A stretch of 30,971 nt of DNA from Saccoglossus kowalevskii (lineage: Eukaryota; Hemichordata; Enteropneusta; Harrimaniidae): NCBI RefSeq assembly GCF_000003605.2, contig NW_003149268.1, positions 66,652-97,622 on the forward strand, in the 5' to 3' direction. Position numbers and translations under genes: made by a program. Below are positions 29,416 through 30,971 of the stretch, piece after piece. The stretch's first letter is position 1, and each line of letters begins with the position of its first letter. The notes beneath the pieces are model-generated. The model had not been told where the DNA came from and did not search any database. It saw nothing but the letters and a program-made list of their open reading frames with translations.

Positions 29416-30053
29416 TATTGATGACAGCAAGTTTGTTTACTTTGATATTACACAAATATACCGATATTATGCCATCATGTATCATCCATATTACAGAGTT
29501 GTTTTTAGCTCCATTGTCAGTAAAGTTTAACAGAAGTATTCATATTACTGATCATCCGTTAGTGTTGTTAAAAATGTCACCATTTATGGCTTTAATAATT
29601 TCCAGGACAGAGCCTTAGATGGATTTCCCTCAAATTTGTTTATTTGATAATAACTACATATTTTAGTCTTTTCGGGGGGAAAAAATTATCAAAAGCTTAA
29701 TTTTCAATTTGTTCTAATCCATTGCTTTGATATTGTATCTTCTTGCACATTTGTTCAATACATTTAGTAATGCTATTTTCCATATGTGGATCCAATTGCT
29801 TTGAAAATGTATGCATGGCAAACAGTTAAAGCAGAGGTGTCGTCACCTGCGCATGCGTTGGGATTGAGTTCCAATCGATGATAACAACACACACTAAAAC
29901 TGCAAAGGCTTATAGATAGGCACTTGTTTGTAAACATAGGCATGCTATGGCCATTTGCCGCATTTGCAGCCGACAACTTCCCCTCCCTTTTTTTTAGCTA
30001 TATCGGTCAACTGGATACTTGTCTTAAAATAAAAAGTTTTTGTTCACTTACAG

Positions 30054-30229
30054 ACAATGGCCTTGGATTCTATTATAGTTTTCCAAGTAATGACACCGGA
30101 CAAAAGGATTGTGATGTTGCACACACTCTCATGTATTTTGTTTGTGGTGAGAATCCATGGTTTCCAACTGCTGGTGAACCATCTGAAATACCAGGAGAAC
30201 CTGAAGTAACGTTTTTAAGCAGCTGCGTG
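30054..30229 (+). CDS. MRH-like gene, exon 3 (gene continues beyond the window)
   Basis: A 176-base exon that completes Asp123 from the phase-1 junction and ends in phase 0 at GTG then GTAAGC. It encodes GLGFYYSFPSNDTGQKDC, then VAHTLMYFVCGENPWFP, a proline- and glutamate-rich loop, and FLSSCV. The C.......F.C......P........C order is the second half of an MRH domain. A following exon would be expected to supply the closing aromatic strand and last cysteine. By spacing from the F-x-C box, His146 stands where mannose-6-phosphate-binding receptors have the essential Arg, so sugar binding is doubtful. Four sequons in the 181 residues fit a secreted or vesicular glycoprotein. Relatives include M6P receptors, OS-9, GNPTG and ATG27-like proteins, and I cannot tell which. 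Confidence 0.78.
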
Positions 30230-30391
30230 GTAAGCATCAAATACATTTGTTCTGCGCTACAACATATCAAGATTTTGAAGAAGGAAAAAAATCAAAGAAA
30301 GCTTAGAAAGAACTCCCATGTGCTGAGAGTATTGGAGACACATTAAATATAATTCGAAATTACTTAGCTGAAAACTAATTATGCAAATCAG

Positions 30392-30600
30392 AAAATTAAT
30401 ATGACCAGATTTGAGTGTAAAACTAATGAGGTCTGCGCAATGTAACAGAAAATCTATGTCTCCAAGTTTAATTGAAATGTGATTAGAACCAAAAAATTAT
30501 GAATTATTATGCTTATTAGGGAATTAATATGAACAGATTTTTACCCCAAACTAATTAGGTTTGTACATTGTCCTAGAGCAACTTTGTACTAAGTTTCATT
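30392..30600 (+). repeat. Diverged tandem duplication, unit about 130 bp
   Basis: The two units each have ATTAATATGA.CAGATTT, then AACTAAT.AGGT, then AAGTTT.ATTGAAATG, in the same order and spacing, with moderate divergence between them. The second unit is shorter. Confidence 0.55.
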
Positions 30601-30625
30601 GAAATGGAATAATTACTACCGTGAA

Positions 30626-30740
30626 AACTCCAAAAATTCGACCCCTCTAAAAATTCGACCGCCTGTTTATTTGCCGGGTTTCGGTGTTTTATTTACCTCC
30701 AAATTTTCGACTCCACTAAAAATTGCCGACTCATTCTTAT
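30626..30740. repeat. AAAAATTCGACC short repeats, possible transposon end
   Basis: AAAAATTCGACC occurs at 30,631 and 30,649, with variants (AATTTTCGACTCC, AAAATTGCCGACTC, AAAATTGCGACC) up to 30,750. Subterminal repeats of this kind are often seen next to the ends of pogo/Tigger-type DNA elements, but no partner end is in the window. Confidence 0.35.
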
Positions 30741-30971
30741 TCGAAAATTGCGACCAGTTTTAGTTTTCCCCCAAACGAAAAGAAAAACGATGTGAGCGTT
30801 CAAACGGGACCTTCCTCGAAGGCAAGAATCCGGGTTTCTGATTGACTGAGAGATTTTTATTTTATTGGTAACGAAAATATGGCCTTGTTAATTTTTAACA
30901 TGTTTTAAATTCAGTGTGATAATCCGGCCTGCCCAGTTTTAAAGGTCAATTGTAGGCGGGGCCATGGTGAT

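Larger units (their letters stand above)
27708..30053 (+). other. Intron 2 of the MRH-like gene (2,346 bp)
   Basis: GTAAGT donor and TTTTTGTTCACTTACAG acceptor. More than half of it is a 1.34-kb long-TIR transposon, followed by copy 2 of the hairpin repeat. The rest (29,416-30,053) is AT-rich and shows nothing further. Confidence 0.78.
30230..30971 (+). other. Start of intron 3 with repeats
   Basis: It begins GTAAGC. It contains a two-unit diverged tandem repeat (30,392-30,600) and a region of AAAAATTCGACC repeats (30,630-30,730). No further exon is found before the window edge. Confidence 0.6.

Overview
This window looks like nuclear DNA from an invertebrate animal. It is AT-rich, has long spliceosomal introns, carries many LINE retrotransposons and small inverted-repeat elements, and has no operons, tRNAs, rRNAs or CRISPR. 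The LINE lineages (a CR1-like element, an ORF1 with a 2A-like motif, an ORF1 with an SGNH esterase domain) and one hairpin repeat fit a marine invertebrate, perhaps a lophotrochozoan. The species cannot be fixed from the sequence. One run of 145 N marks an assembly gap.

Left part (1-8,750): mostly non-coding. A possible minus-strand first exon encoding a signal peptide lies at 745-817. A decayed minus-strand transposon-type ORF (about 2,164-3,550) has been split by a 286-bp MITE with TTAA target duplications. A 0.67-kb element with TTGCCCTCA ends follows. Several stretches are then rich in an AAGTGTTTT-type motif, including a tandem array with a unit of about 137 bp.

Centre (about 8,750-21,360): a four-level nest of transposons. 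Element A (minus-strand LINE, ORF1 with a 2A-like peptide) is cut inside its endonuclease domain by element B (plus-strand CR1-like LINE). B is cut inside its reverse transcriptase by element C (minus-strand LINE with an SGNH-type ORF1 and a (TAA)n tail). C's 5' region is cut by element D (DNA transposon with TIRs of about 80 bp and a 6-bp target duplication). The order of insertion A, B, C, D follows from which reading frames are interrupted and resume. All three LINEs are dead.

Right part (about 21,400-30,971): the best host gene is a plus-strand gene starting at 24,256. Three exons with matching splice phases encode a signal peptide and most of a mannose-6-phosphate-receptor-homology (MRH)-like domain, and the gene runs off the right edge. 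Its start codon sits in a near-perfect TISU element. Intron 2 holds a 1.34-kb element with 180-bp TIRs and a probable 9-bp target duplication (Mutator-like size). That element carries, in antisense to the host gene, a CRE, an ATGGCGG start and a short exon with a perfect splice donor, as if it had captured a promoter and first exon. A hairpin-containing repeat of about 200 bp is present in both intron 1 and intron 2.
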